Source: DASSSQ01 sp963839285 (GTDB lineage Bacteria > Actinomycetota > Thermoleophilia > Gaiellales > Gaiellaceae). Taken from it: DNA of 64,000 bases. The translations under genes and the position numbers were made by a program. Numbering within the stretch: position 1 is the first letter of the stretch; each line of letters begins with the position of its first letter. Below, in pieces: positions 33,567 through 46,351 of the stretch. Under the pieces are notes generated by a model, which saw only the letters and a program-made list of their open reading frames with translations, ran no database searches and was not told the origin of the DNA. Location: NCBI GenBank assembly GCA_963839285.1, contig CAWIUN010000022.1, positions 62,001-126,000 of the forward strand. The letters are read 5' to 3'.

Positions 33567-36500
33567 TCACTCCCCCTCCTCGGCGACCGCCGCGACCGCC
33601 GGCTCGGAGCGGGGCAGCTCGAAGGTGAAGGCCGAGCCGCTGCCCTCGGTCGAGTCGACCCAGATCCGGCCGCCCATCGCCGAGACGAGCCCGTGGGCGA
33701 TGAAGAGGCCGAGCCCGGCGCCGCCCCCCGGGCGGCCCGACGCCTCGGCCCGGAAGAACTTGCTGAAGATCCGCTGCTGGTCGAGCGCCGAGATGCCGAT
33801 CCCCTCGTCGACGACGCTGACCTGGACGGCGTCGGGCCGCCGCCGCGCGACGACCCTGACGGTGCCGCCCTCGGGCGAGAACTTGACCGCGTTCTGGACG
33901 AGCTGGTCGACGATCTGGCGCAGCTTCTCGACGTCCGCGTCCGCGGTCAGCCGGCTGCCGGCGAGCTCGACGACGAAGCGGTGGCCGTCGGCCTCCGCGG
34001 CCGAGCGCACGCCCGAGACGACGTCCTCGACGACCTGCCCGACGTCGGTCGGCGCGATCGTCACCTGCAGGTCGCCGGTGTCGAGCCGCGCCACGTTCAG
34101 GAGCGCGTCGACGATCGAGGTCAGCCGCTCCGACTCGGAGGCGATGTAGCCGAGGAAGAGCTGCCGCTCCTCGTCCCCGAAGTCGACGTCCCGGCGGAGC
34201 AGCGTCTCGGCGAAGCCGTAGATCGAGGTCAGCGGCGTCCGCAGCTCGTGCGAGACGGTCGAGACGAAGTCGGACTTCATCTGCTCGACGATCCGCTCGC
34301 TCGAGATGTCGCGGAACGCGAAGATGCGGCCGGCGACGGCACCGACCGGATCGCGCATGACCGCCTCGGAGAGCGAGAGCCAGATCTCCTCGCCGCCGCG
34401 GGTGATCGGGACGAGGCGCGCGCCGCCGGTGCCGGTGCCGTCGGACTCGAGCTCGCGGTGGAGCACCTGCACGGGCATCCGGCCGATCGCCTCGTCGCGC
34501 GGCACGCCGGTGATGTGCGCGGCCGACTGGTTCCAGAGCACGATCCGGCCGTCGCGGTCGACGGCGACGATCCCGTCGGCGATGTTCGCCAGGATCGCGA
34601 CCGACTGCTCCCGCTCGAGCGCCACGCGCTGGTAGAGCTCGGCGTTCGAGAGCGCGACCGAGGCGTTCGCCGCCAGCGCGGAGAGCGCCTCCGCCTCCTC
34701 CTCGCGCCAGGCGCGCGGCCGCCGGGCGTAGACGGCGAGCACGCCGTGGAGCGAGCCCTCGCGGCCGAAGAGCGGCACGCCGAGGTAGGACGCGAAGCCC
34801 GCCGCCAGCACCGGCTCGCCGTCGACGGCGCGCCGGCCGGCGGCCGCGTCGGCGATCGTCACGGGCGTCCGCGACTGGACGACGTCGCCGGCGGGCCAGG
34901 AGGTGGTCGGGCCGCGGTGCCCGACGAGCTCCTCGAGCCCCTCGCCGCTGACCGCGGAGACGACGAGCTCGTCGCCCTCGAGCGAGCGGATCGAGCAGGC
35001 TTCCACCTCGAGCAGCGCCGGCGCCTGCTCGGTCACCTCGGCGATCACCGCGGCGGGGTCGAGCTCCGTCGCGAGCAGCGCGCCCGTCCGCGCGAGCTGC
35101 TGCGCGAGCGCGCGCGAGCTGCGCTCGGCCTCGTAGAGCTCCGCCCGCTCGAGCGCCCCGCTCGTCGCGCGCGCGACCTGCCGGGCCAGGTCGAGGTCGT
35201 CGTCCGAGAAGACGTGCGGCCGGTCGAAGAGGACGACCGCGAGCGCCGGCGCGTCCGCACGCGGCGCCTCGATCGGGATCGCGAGCAGCGAGCGGTGCCC
35301 CGCCGCCGTGGCGAGCGCGCGGAACCCCTCCTCGAAGCGGTCGTCGTCCGCGAGGCGCGAGGAGGCGAGCACGCGCCGCTCCGCCGCCGCCGAGAGCAGG
35401 GCCGCAACCGCCGCGGGCTCGCCGTCGCCGAGGACGGCGGCGACGGCGTCCGGCAGCTCGTGGGCGCCGGCGAGCGTCATCCCGCCCGCGCTCGGCATCA
35501 GCACGGCCGCGCGGTCGCCGCCGAGGGCCTGGCACGCGGCCTGGGCCGCGGCTGCGACCGTCTCGCCGAGCGAGAGCGGCTCGCCGAGCACCTCGGCGAT
35601 CCGGTAGAAGCCGCGCTGGATCCGCGCCTGCCGCGCCCGCTCCTCGTAGCTCTCGGCGTTCCGGAGCGCGAGGGCGGCCAGGCTCGCGAGCGTCCCGAGG
35701 ACGTCGGCGTCGGCCTCGTCGAAGCGGCGCTCGGGGTCGCGCCTGCCGACGCCGAGCACGCCGCGCGTCTCCCCGGCCCAGGCGATCGGCGCCACGACCG
35801 CGCCGGCGAAGCTCTCGTAGGCCGGCGACGGCGCAGGCGACGTCGACTCGGCGTAGTCCTCGGAGCGCACGGGGCGCCCCTGCCGGATCGCGATGCCGGC
35901 GAGCCCCTCGTCGATGCCGACGGCCGAGCCGATCAGCTCGGTCGGCAGCCCGTGCACGGCCGCGCAGCGGAGCCCGCCGCGACCCGCGTCGACGAGGTAG
36001 CAGTCGGCGGCGTCGGCGTCGAGCAGGCCCGCGACCTCGGCGACCAGCCGCTCGAGCACGAGCTCGAGCTCGAGCTCGCCGGTCAGCACCTGCGCCGCCT
36101 GGAGGAGCGCCGACTGCTGCTCGAGCCGGCGCGCGTTCTCGGCCAGCAGGCCGGCCGTGTGCAGCGCGAGCGCGAGCTCCCGCGCGACGGCCTCGACGAG
36201 CGCGACCTCGGCCGCCGTCCACCGGTGCTCGAGCGTGTGGTGGATCGCGAGGACGCCGATCACCTGCTCGAAGACCTGGAGCGGCGAGGCCGCCACCGAG
36301 CGGCTGCCGAGCCGCTCGAGCAGCTCCTCGCGGTTCGGCTCCGCCTCGGGCGCCGAGCGGACGTCGTCGACGGCGACCGTCCTGCGCTCCGCGAGGGCGA
36401 GGTTCGAGATCGGCAGGAGCGGCGCCGAGTCGCCGACGGGGACGACGCCCTCCGCGTCCCACTCCGCGACGACCGGGGTCGGGCCGCCCGGCTCGCCGAG

Positions 36501-37503
36501 CCGGATGAAGCAGCGCGCCGCGCCCAGGCCGCGGGCCGTCTCCTCGACCGCGACCCGCATCAGCGCGTCGACGTCGAGCTCCGAGCGCACCTTGCGGGAG
36601 ATCTCCGAGACGAGGCGCTCCCGGGCGAGCGCCTCGCGGAGCGCCGCCGCCGACTCGGTCCGGTCGATCGCCAGCGCCGCCTCGGAGGCGATTCCCTGCA
36701 GCACGTCGAGCTCCTCGCCGACGAAGGCGTGGTGCTCGGCGACGGAGGCGAGGACGAGCACGCCGAGGACGCGTCCCTCCGCGATCATCGGGATCCAGGC
36801 GCCGCTCTTGGCGCCGACGCGCTCGGCGAGGCGCCTGCTCACCTGCGACGAGACGGTCGCGTCGTAGACGGCGACGGGCGCGCCCTCGAAGACGGCGCTC
36901 GCGATCCCGGACGGCTCGCGGAGGTCGACGGTCGTCTCGGCCCACCAGTCCAGGTCGGCGCCGTCGCGGCGCGCGACGAGGCCGCTCGCACGGCCGGCAG
37001 GCTGGTCGACGAGCGCGATCGCCGCGAACTCGACCCCGACGAGGCGCGCCACCTCGTCGGCGACGATCCTCGCCGCCGAGAGCTCGTCCTCGGCGCGGAC
37101 GAGCCGGTTCGAGATCGCGGCGACCGCCTCGAGCTCGCGGTCGCGCTCCGAGACGCGCGCCTCGGCGGCGCGCGCCCGCGCGCCGCCGCCCAGCATCGAG
37201 CTCGCGCTCGCGCCAGCGGGCGAGGACGGCGAGCGCCGGCACGAGCGCGACCAGGATCGCCGCCAGCGAGAGCACGGCGTGGTCCCCGAGCGGCCGCCCG
37301 TCGTGGAGGACGAGCCCGCCGAGCACGACCGCGCAGACGGCCACGGCCGGGAAGACCGCGGCGACCGCGACGTCGACGAGCCCGGTGCGGCGCCGGTCGC
37401 GCCAGAGGAGCGGCGCGAGCGCCCCCGCGACGGACAGGTAGACGCCGGCCAGGACGAGGAGCGGGACGGCGTTCAGGAGGACGGCCTGGGTTTCAGGACT
37501 CAC
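33567..37503 (-). CDS. Large membrane sensor histidine kinase with five GAF domains and one PAS domain, frameshifted near 37175
   Basis: About 1311 residues after repair. ATG 37503 opens four hydrophobic helices (VLLNAVPLLVLAGVYLSV... and three more). One extra base near 37175 separates them from the continuation RAAEARVSERDRELEA. Then follow five tandem GAF-like domains (roughly residues 120-270, 290-430, 445-590, 615-760 and 775-910), a PAS domain (about 915-1030, NIADGIVAVDRDGRIVLWNQS), HisKA with SHELRTPLTSIYG, and HATPase_c (NAVKFSPEGG, GAGLGLFI). Many GAF inputs imply sensing of several small ligands or redox states. It forms an operon with the receiver protein downstream. The 336-base region upstream (37504-37839) is described separately. 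Confidence 0.9.
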
Positions 37504-37651
37504 GGTGTCTCGTCGGTCCGATCTGGACGATCCGATCCGGCTGCCCGGAGCAATCCGGGCGAAACCGGATCATAGTCTCGCCGGTCGTCGTCGGCACCGT
37601 CGGCGCAGCGGTCTTTTCCCGTGCGACAGCGCCCCGCTGCCCGTTTTCAAA

Positions 37652-37671
37652 AATGGGTCGCTCGGCCCATT
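37652..37671. promoter_or_regulatory. Inverted repeat AATGGG-N8-CCCATT
   Basis: A 6-base dyad with an 8-base spacer in the 336-base gap between the divergent kinase and DUF6328 genes, in a short AT-richer stretch (CGTTTTCAAAAATGGG). It may be an operator or the edge of a promoter. Confidence 0.3.
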
Positions 37672-37694
37672 GTGAGCCGGGACGGCACCGGCTA

Positions 37695-37810
37695 GCGTGG
37701 ATCGGCACTGGGCGATGCGAACCGCGGTGCGGTACCTGGCCATAAGGCCGCGGGGAGCGATCTGGAAGGGCCCGTCGCACTGACCCCCCCGAGCGACGGG
37801 CCTTTCCTTT
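37695..37810 (+). ncRNA. Candidate structured leader or small RNA ending in an intrinsic terminator
   Basis: The stem GGCCCGTCGC (37769-37778) pairs perfectly with GCGACGGGCC (37793-37802) and is followed by TTTCCTTT, a convincing intrinsic terminator, yet no gene ends upstream of it: it lies between the start of the minus-strand kinase and the GTG of the DUF6328 gene at 37840. The preceding 75 bases can fold locally (CCGCGGTGCGG, GGCC-ATAA-GGCC). It may be an attenuated leader of the DUF6328 gene or a short independent RNA. No known family is recognised. Confidence 0.4.
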
Positions 37811-37839
37811 GCCCGCGGCCGTTGTAGCGTTCCGCGCGT

Positions 37840-38292
37840 GTGGCCGAGGAGACGCAGAAGGAGCGGGTCGACCGCGAGCTGATCGAGCTGCTGAACGAGC
37901 TGCGGGTCGTCCTGCCCGGCGTGCAGGTGCTGTTCGCCTTCCTGCTGACGCTGCCGTTCACGAGCCGGTTCGAGCGCGTCGTCGGCGCGACCGAGGCGAT
38001 GTACGTCGTCGCGCTCGCGACGACGGCCGCGTCCACCGCCGTCCTGATCGCCCCGAGCGCCTACCACCGGCTCAACTTCCGCACGCCCGAGAAGGAGCGG
38101 ATGCTCTGGACGTCCAACCACCTCGTGATCGCCGGGACGGTGCTGCTGACGGTCGCGATGGGGTCGTCGCTCTACGTCGTCGTCGCGTTCCTCTACGGCA
38201 GCGTCGTCGGCGCCGCCCTCGCCGGCGGGCTCGGCGCGCTGCTCGTCTCGCTCTGGTACGTGCTGCCGCTCCGCCGCCGGGCACGGGAGTGA
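37840..38292 (+). CDS. DUF6328 family membrane protein
   Basis: 150 residues from GTG 37840. A soluble N-terminus (EETQKERVDRELIELLNELRVVLPGVQ) leads to four membrane helices (VLFAFLLTLPF, MYVVALATTAASTAVLIAP, HLVIAGTVLLTVAMGSSLYV, GAALAGGLGALLVSLWYVLPL) and a basic C-terminus. The helix-1 pattern and PSAYHRL motif match the actinobacterial DUF6328 group; function unknown. It is 11 bases ahead of ispH and probably shares its transcript. Confidence 0.8.
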   Translation: MAEETQKERVDRELIELLNELRVVLPGVQVLFAFLLTLPFTSRFERVVGATEAMYVVALATTAASTAVLIAPSAYHRLNFRTPEKERMLWTSNHLVIAGTVLLTVAMGSSLYVVVAFLYGSVVGAALAGGLGALLVSLWYVLPLRRRARE

Positions 38293-38303
38293 GGTCGTCT
38301 ACG

Positions 38304-39275
38304 ATGGCGACGATGGTGAAGCGGATCCTGCTCGCGTCGCCCCGCGGCTACTGCGCCGGGGTCGAGCGCGCCGTCGAGACCGTCGAGCGGGCGCTCGACC
38401 TCTACGGCGCGCCCGTCTACGTGCGCAAGCAGATCGTCCACAACATCCACGTCGTCCGCGACCTCGAGCGCCGCGGCGCCATCTTCGTCGACAGCGAGAC
38501 GGAGGTGCCCGAGGGCGAGACGGTCGTCTTCTCCGCCCACGGCGTCGCCCCGTCCGTGCACGCCAACTCGACGGCGCGGCAGCTGAACACGATCGACGCC
38601 ACCTGCCCGCTCGTGACCAAGGTGCACACGCAGGCCAAGCGCTACGCCAAGGAGGGCTACACGGTCGTCCTGATCGGCCATGCCGGGCACGAGGAGGTCG
38701 AGGGGACGCTGGGCGAGGCGCCGGACGCGATCGTGCTCGTCGAGGACGCCGAGGAGGCCGAGCGGCTCGAGCTCTCGCCGGAGCGCGCCGCCAAGCTCGC
38801 GTACATCACGCAGACGACGCTCTCGGTCGACGAGACGAAGGACGTGATCGCCGCGCTGCGGCGGCGCTTCCCGCACATCCACGCGCCGAAGAAGGAAGAC
38901 ATCTGCTACGCGACCTCGAACCGCCAGTGGGCGGTCAAGGAGATGCTGGGCGCCGTCGACATGCTGGTCGCGATCGGCTCGCAGAACTCGTCCAACTCGA
39001 AGCGCCTGGTCGAGGTCGCACGCGCCAACGGCGTCCCCGCCGAGCTGATCGACGACGAGACCGAGCTGCAGGAGGCCTGGTTCGAGGGCGTCGAGACGCT
39101 CGGCGTCACCTCGGGCGCGTCGGCGCCGGAGCACCTGGTCGAGCGGGTCTGCGACTGGTTCCGCGCCCGCGGGGTCACCGACATCTCCGACTTCGCGATG
39201 GTGCAGGAGGACGTCGAGTTCCGCCTGCCGGTCGAGCTTCGCCGCGAGCTCGAGCTGGCCGAAACCCAGTCGTGA
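38304..39275 (+). CDS. ispH: 4-hydroxy-3-methylbut-2-enyl diphosphate reductase
   Basis: The final enzyme of the MEP isoprenoid pathway, reducing HMBPP to IPP and DMAPP with a [4Fe-4S] cluster. 323 residues from ATG 38304 or 320 from ATG 38313. The three cluster cysteines are in PRGYCAGVERA, DATCPLVTKVH and EDICYATSNRQ; the TSGASAPEHLV and HG motifs of the substrate pocket (SAHGVAPSV, IGHAGHEEVEG) are intact. No other MEP genes lie in the window. Its stop overlaps the GTG of a small secreted protein. Confidence 0.97.
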   Translation: MATMVKRILLASPRGYCAGVERAVETVERALDLYGAPVYVRKQIVHNIHVVRDLERRGAIFVDSETEVPEGETVVFSAHGVAPSVHANSTARQLNTIDATCPLVTKVHTQAKRYAKEGYTVVLIGHAGHEEVEGTLGEAPDAIVLVEDAEEAERLELSPERAAKLAYITQTTLSVDETKDVIAALRRRFPHIHAPKKEDICYATSNRQWAVKEMLGAVDMLVAIGSQNSSNSKRLVEVARANGVPAELIDDETELQEAWFEGVETLGVTSGASAPEHLVERVCDWFRARGVTDISDFAMVQEDVEFRLPVELRRELELAETQS

Positions 39276-39851
39276 GGGTCGCGCGCGGTGTGATCGCCGC
39301 GCTCGTCGTCGGGGTCGGGCTCGCCGCGGGCTTCGCGGTCGGGCGCGCCACCGGCGGGCGGCGCGCAGACGGTCGTCCGGACGGCGACCGAGCTGCGGAC
39401 GACGACGACCACGACGACGCGCGAGGCCGCCGGGATCCCCGCGGCGGTCGAGCGGACGCGCGCGCGGCTGCTCGCCGCCGCCGAGCAGGGCGACTGGGAG
39501 GCGATCCGCCGCGAGATCGGCACGCGCCCCTTCACCTACAGCTTCGGCGAGAGCACCCCCGGCGGCGCCGTCGACCACTGGCAGTCGCTCGAGCGGCAGG
39601 GGCTCGCCCGCCCGCTCGAGACGCTGGCCGCGATCCTGCGGATGCCGTGGACGCTCGCGGACGGCCACTACGTCTGGCCGTTCGCCTACGACAAGGAGCC
39701 GGGACGGCTCGGCGCCTACGAGCGGCGGCTGCTCGCGCCGATCGCGGACGCGGCCGAGATCGAGAAGTGGAAGTCGTTCGGCGGCTACTTCGGCTGGCGC
39801 GCCGGCATCCTGCCGGACGGCACCTGGACGTACTACGTCTCGGGCGACTGA
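39272..39851 (+). CDS. Secreted or membrane-anchored hypothetical protein, frameshifted near 39357
   Basis: GTG 39272 overlaps the ispH stop (GTGA). The N-terminus VIAALVVGVGLAAGFAVGRAT is a signal anchor. One extra G near 39357 (GGCGGG-CGG) shifts the frame; the corrected reading passes a Thr-rich linker and an alpha/beta domain of about 140 residues (LLAAAEQGDWEAIRREIG, PFTYSFGES, WPFAYDKEPGRLGAYERRLL, GWRAGILPDGTWTYYVSGD). The domain looks folded and extracytoplasmic, but no family is recognised. Confidence 0.65.
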
Positions 39852-39913
39852 GCCGACGCGATTCACAGCCGGCTCTCATCGACTCCTTAGCTTCGGTTGG
39901 TCTGATGTGGCCC

Positions 39914-41304
39914 ATGGCCGAGACGGAGATGACGGCCGCCTGGGCCGGGACCCGCGCGGACGCGCCCGCGCGGTCGGCGCTCCGGCGGACGCTCGGGCTC
40001 GCGCTCGTCTGGCTCGTCGTGCTCGGGAACGCGGTGGGGATCGTCTGGCTCTGGGCCCGCGCGGGCAACCTGGAGCCGTCGTCGACCGGCGAGCGCGCTG
40101 ACGAGCGTCGCCCGGATCACGGGCCTGCTCTCGGCCTACACGGCGCTCCTCCAGGTCGTGCTGCTGGCGCGGCTGCCCGCGCTCGAGCGGCTGGTCGGCT
40201 TCGACCGGCTGACCGTCTGGCATCGCTGGAACGGCCACGCGACCTTCGACCTCGTCGTCCTGCACGTCGTCTTCAGCGTCTGGGGCTACGCGCTGCTCGA
40301 CCGCTTCTCGCTCGGCCGGGAGCTCTCGACGATGCTCGGCGGCGGTATCTACCCGGGCATGATCACGGCGACGGTCGGCACGGGCCTGCTCGTCGCCGTC
40401 GTCGCGACCTCCTACGTCGTCGTCCGCCGCCGGCTCCGCTACGAGTGGTGGTACGCCGTGCACCTGCTCGCCTACGCCTCGATCGCGCTCGCCTGGTTCC
40501 ACCAGATCCCGACCGGCAACGAGCTCGTCCTCGACCCGGTCGCGGCCGACTGGTGGCGCTCGCTCTACGTGGCGACGCTCGCGGTGCTCGTCGTCTTCCG
40601 CGTCGTCGCGCCGGCGGTCGGCTACGCCCGGCACCGGCTCCGCGTCGTCGACGTCCGCCCGGAGGGGCCCGACACGGTCTCGCTGCGGATCGAGGGACGC
40701 CGGCTCGAGGCGCTGCGCGCACGGCCGGGGCAGTTCTTCGTCTGGCGCTTCCTGACCCGCGGCCGCTGGTGGACGGCGCACCCGTTCTCGCTCTCGGCGG
40801 CGCCGGACGGCCGCTCGCTCCGGATCACCGTCAAGGCGCTCGGCGACCACTCCGCTGCGCTCGCGGGGATCCCGGTCGGGCACGCGCGTGCTCGCCGAGG
40901 GGCCGTTCGGCGTCTTCACCGCGTCGGCCCGCCGCCGCGCGAAGCTGCTCCTGATCGCCGGCGGCATCGGGATCACGCCGATCCGCGCGCTGCTCGAGGA
41001 GCTCGACGGCGACCTCGTCGTCGTCCACCGCGCGGTGCGGGCCGACGAGCTCGTGCTCCGCGGCGAGCTGCGGCAGCTCGCGGACGGACGCGGCTTCGTC
41101 GTCCACGAGGTCGTCGGCGACCACCGCACCGACGAGGGCCGCGACCTCCTGAGCGCCGCGCACCTGCGCGCGCTCGTCCCGGACCTCGCCGAGCGGGACG
41201 TCTTCCTCTGCGGCCCGCCCGGCCTCGCCGACCACGTGCGCCGCGAGGTCCGCCGCGCCGGCGTCCCGCGCCGCCACGTCCACGCCGAACGCTTCGCCCT
41301 CTGA
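39914..41304 (+). CDS. Ferric-reductase-like transmembrane flavohaemoprotein (FRD + FAD/NAD(P) domains), two frameshifts
   Basis: About 463 residues after repair; ATG 39905 is an alternative start. The N-terminal 220 residues are a ferric-reductase-like domain with haem-ligand candidate histidines in VWHRWNGHATFDLVVLHVV and WWYAVHLLAYASIALAWFHQ. From about 230 comes an FNR-type flavin domain (PGQFFVWRF and HPFSLSAAP) and an NAD(P) domain (LLIAGGIGITPIRAL, FLCGPPGL). Extra bases near 40097 and 40879 break the frame. The protein moves electrons from NAD(P)H across the membrane. It sits before an FMN-binding protein and ApbE, the natural acceptor chain. Confidence 0.87.
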
Positions 41305-41323
41305 GAGAAAGGAGCCGTCCCCG

Positions 41324-41767
41324 ATGCGAAGAGCACTGACGGCCGTCGCAGCAGCCGCGGCGGTCGCCCTCCCCTACGGCAACGCCGCCGCCGCGCTCCT
41401 GGCGCCGCAGTCGAAGCCGAAGCCGAAGAAGCGCGTCGTCACCGTCAAGAAGACGGTCGCGGGCAGCGAGGCCTACGCCGGCCGCTGGGGGCCGCTGCAG
41501 GTGACGCTCGTGGTCAGGAAGACGACGACGACCGTCGGGACGAAGAAGACGGTCAAGCGGCAGATCCTCGGCCTGAAGGTGCCGGTGTACCCGGATCACA
41601 CGAACCGCTCGGTCTTCATCAACCAGCAGGCGCTGCCGCAGCTCGAGCAGGAGGTCCTGCAGGTCCACTACGCGGGCCGGATCGACATCGTCTCGGGCGC
41701 CACCGACACGACCGAGGCGTTCGTCGAGTCGCTGCAGTCGGCCCTCCTGAAGGCGCACAAGGTCTGA
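41324..41767 (+). CDS. Secreted FMN-binding domain protein with covalent-flavin site
   Basis: 147 residues. A signal peptide (residues 1-24) and a Lys-rich linker precede an FMN_bind domain, which ends in IDIVSGATDTTEAF: the motif SGATxT, with T129 the expected phosphoester attachment point for FMN. ApbE, encoded directly downstream with a 1-base overlap, would perform the attachment outside the cytoplasm. The protein would take electrons from the ferric-reductase-like protein encoded upstream and pass them to an unknown extracytoplasmic acceptor. Confidence 0.9.
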   Translation: MRRALTAVAAAAAVALPYGNAAAALLAPQSKPKPKKRVVTVKKTVAGSEAYAGRWGPLQVTLVVRKTTTTVGTKKTVKRQILGLKVPVYPDHTNRSVFINQQALPQLEQEVLQVHYAGRIDIVSGATDTTEAFVESLQSALLKAHKV

Positions 41768-42529
41768 TGACGGGCACGCCGGGTTGCCGCCGCGTCGAGC
41801 ACGTGATGGGCATGCCCGTGGTCGCGGACGTCCGCGACGACGACGTCGACCCGGGCGTGCTCGACGACGTCTTCGCGTGGCTCGGGCGGGTCGACGCCGT
41901 CTTCAGCACCTTCCGCGCGGACAGCGCGATCAGCCGGATCAACCGCGGCGAGCTCGCGGCGGCCGACGCCGAGCCGGACGTGCGCGCGGTGCTCGCCCGC
42001 TGCGAGGAGCTGCGCGCGGAGACGGGCGGCTACTTCGACGCGTGCGCCGCCTCGCCCGCCGCGCTCGACCCGTCCGGGCTCGTCAAGGGCTGGTCGATCG
42101 ACCGCGCCGCAGAGCTCCTCGACCGGGCGGGCGTGCGCAACTACGCCCTGAACGCGGGCGGCGACGTACGCCTGCGCGGCCGCGCGACCCCGGCTCCCGC
42201 CTGGCGGGTCGGGATCCAGCACCCGCTCCGGCGCGACGCGGTCGCGAAGGTCGTCGAGGCGCGCGACCTCGCCGTCGCGACCTCGGGCGAGTACGCCCGC
42301 GGCCGCCACGTGCTCGACCCGCACACGCGCCGGCCGCCGGACGGGATCCTCTCGGTCACCGTCACCGGCCCCGACCTCGGCGACCGCGGACGCCTACGCG
42401 ACCGCCGCCTTCGCGATGGGCCCGGGCCTCGCGCCCGGCTGGACGGCGCGGCTGCGCGGCTACGAGGCGATGACGATCCTCGCCGACGGCCGCGTGCTCC
42501 TGACGCCGGGCTTCCCGGCCGCGGCCTAG
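41767..42529 (+). CDS. apbE: FAD:protein FMN transferase ApbE, frameshifted near 42380
   Basis: About 253 residues after repair. It carries EHVMGMPVVADV, VDAVFSTFRADSAISRIN, DPSGLVKGWSIDRAAELL and NYALNAGGDVRLRG, the ApbE FAD-binding and catalytic segments; in the C-terminal part an extra G near 42380 (GACCTCG-G-CGACC) separates VTVTGPDL from ATADAYATAAFAMG, whose Asp/Thr normally hold Mg. It transfers FMN from FAD to a Thr/Ser of the SGATxT motif in the preceding protein. There is no signal peptide; some actinobacterial ApbE proteins lack one too. Its TAG lies within an inverted repeat shared with the end of ileS. Confidence 0.9.
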
Positions 42530-42577
42530 AGCTCGAACCGGAACGAAGTCTGTGCCGTGCGCCGTTCGGTTCGAGCT

Positions 42578-42584
<7 letters not shown>
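42523..42584. repeat. Inverted repeat between convergent apbE and ileS, copy 1 of a dispersed family
   Basis: Arms 42523-42540 (GGCCTAGAGCTCGAACCG) and 42567-42584 are perfectly complementary over 18 bases, with a 26-base spacer. The stop codons of apbE (plus) and ileS (minus) both lie inside the arms. Bases 42528-42558 reappear, inverted, at 62135-62165 with only two differences in 31. A bidirectional transcription terminator or a mobile REP-like repeat would both fit. Confidence 0.75.
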
Positions 42585-45666
<3,082 letters not shown>

Positions 45667-45749
45667 GCGTTTCGATTCTACGGGCCGGGAAGAAAGCCGG
45701 ACCCGGCCGCGTTTCCCCAGACGGAAACCGACGAAAGGACTCGAGGACG

Positions 45750-46070
45750 ATGGCAGAAGCTGTGACCGAGGCGACGTTCGAGGAGAAGGTGCTGAAGGCC
45801 GACAAGCCGGTGCTGGTCGACTTCTGGGCCGAGTGGTGCGGCCCGTGCCACGCGGTCTCGCCCGTCCTCGACAGGATCGTCGAGGAGCACGGCGGCGAGC
45901 TCGAGCTCGTCAAGGTGAACATCGACGACGAGCAGGGCCTCGCGCAGCGCTACGGGGTGATGTCGATCCCGATGATGATGCTGTTCCGGGACGGCGAGCC
46001 GGCCGCCGCGACCGTGGGCGCCCAGCCCAAGGGCGCGATCGAGCGGGCCCTCGGGCTCGCGGACGAGTAG
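45750..46070 (+). CDS. trxA: Thioredoxin
   Basis: 106 residues with the active site WAEWCGPCH (C30 and C33), the cis-proline region MSIPMMMLF and the conserved FWAEWC strand. It is a general protein disulfide reductase. One change is notable: the residue after the second Cys is His instead of the usual Lys/Arg/Met, and MSIPMMM replaces the more common RSIPT. ATG 45750 follows GAAAGGACTCGAGGACG. It is divergent from ileS; a hairpin terminator lies 26 bases after the stop. Confidence 0.95.
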   Translation: MAEAVTEATFEEKVLKADKPVLVDFWAEWCGPCHAVSPVLDRIVEEHGGELELVKVNIDDEQGLAQRYGVMSIPMMMLFRDGEPAAATVGAQPKGAIERALGLADE

Positions 46071-46095
46071 CGACGCCGAGCCGGACGTCGCCGGC

Positions 46096-46117
46096 GGCCC
46101 GGGCGCGAGCCCGGGCC
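46096..46117. terminator. GC-rich hairpin between convergent trxA and a small minus-strand gene
   Basis: GGCCCGGG, loop CGCGAG and CCCGGGCC form a perfect 8-base stem. It is followed on the plus strand by GTCGTCT, a poor T-run, so it may be a bidirectional or Rho-assisted terminator. Confidence 0.5.
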
Positions 46118-46129
46118 GTCGTCTGTCCG

Positions 46130-46279
46130 CTACGCGGGCTGGTCGTCGCCGAGGAACGTCTCGAACGCCTGGTGCTTGGCGAGGTAGGCCTCGATGGCGC
46201 GCACGCCCTCGATCGCCCACTCCTCCAGCCAGCGCTCCCCGAGCTCGTCCTCGATACGGTGCAGGTGGCGGTCGTTCAT
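46130..46279 (-). CDS. Small hypothetical protein (49 aa)
   Basis: ATG 46279 to TAG 46130 encodes a 49-residue acidic helical protein (MNDRHLHRIEDELGERW..., ending FLGDDQPA) with consistently G/C third positions, so it is likely real though very short. It reads as two amphipathic helices with several aromatic residues (WLEEWAIEGVRAIEAYLA). No family recognised. The 72-base gap upstream separates it from the divergent lipid-kinase gene. Confidence 0.55.
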   Translation of the reverse strand: MNDRHLHRIEDELGERWLEEWAIEGVRAIEAYLAKHQAFETFLGDDQPA

Positions 46280-46351
46280 TCCGACAGTTATCCGGATATC
46301 CGCGCCGGGCGCAATGAGCCGTTCGGCCTAACTTGCGAGTCGCATCGTCCT

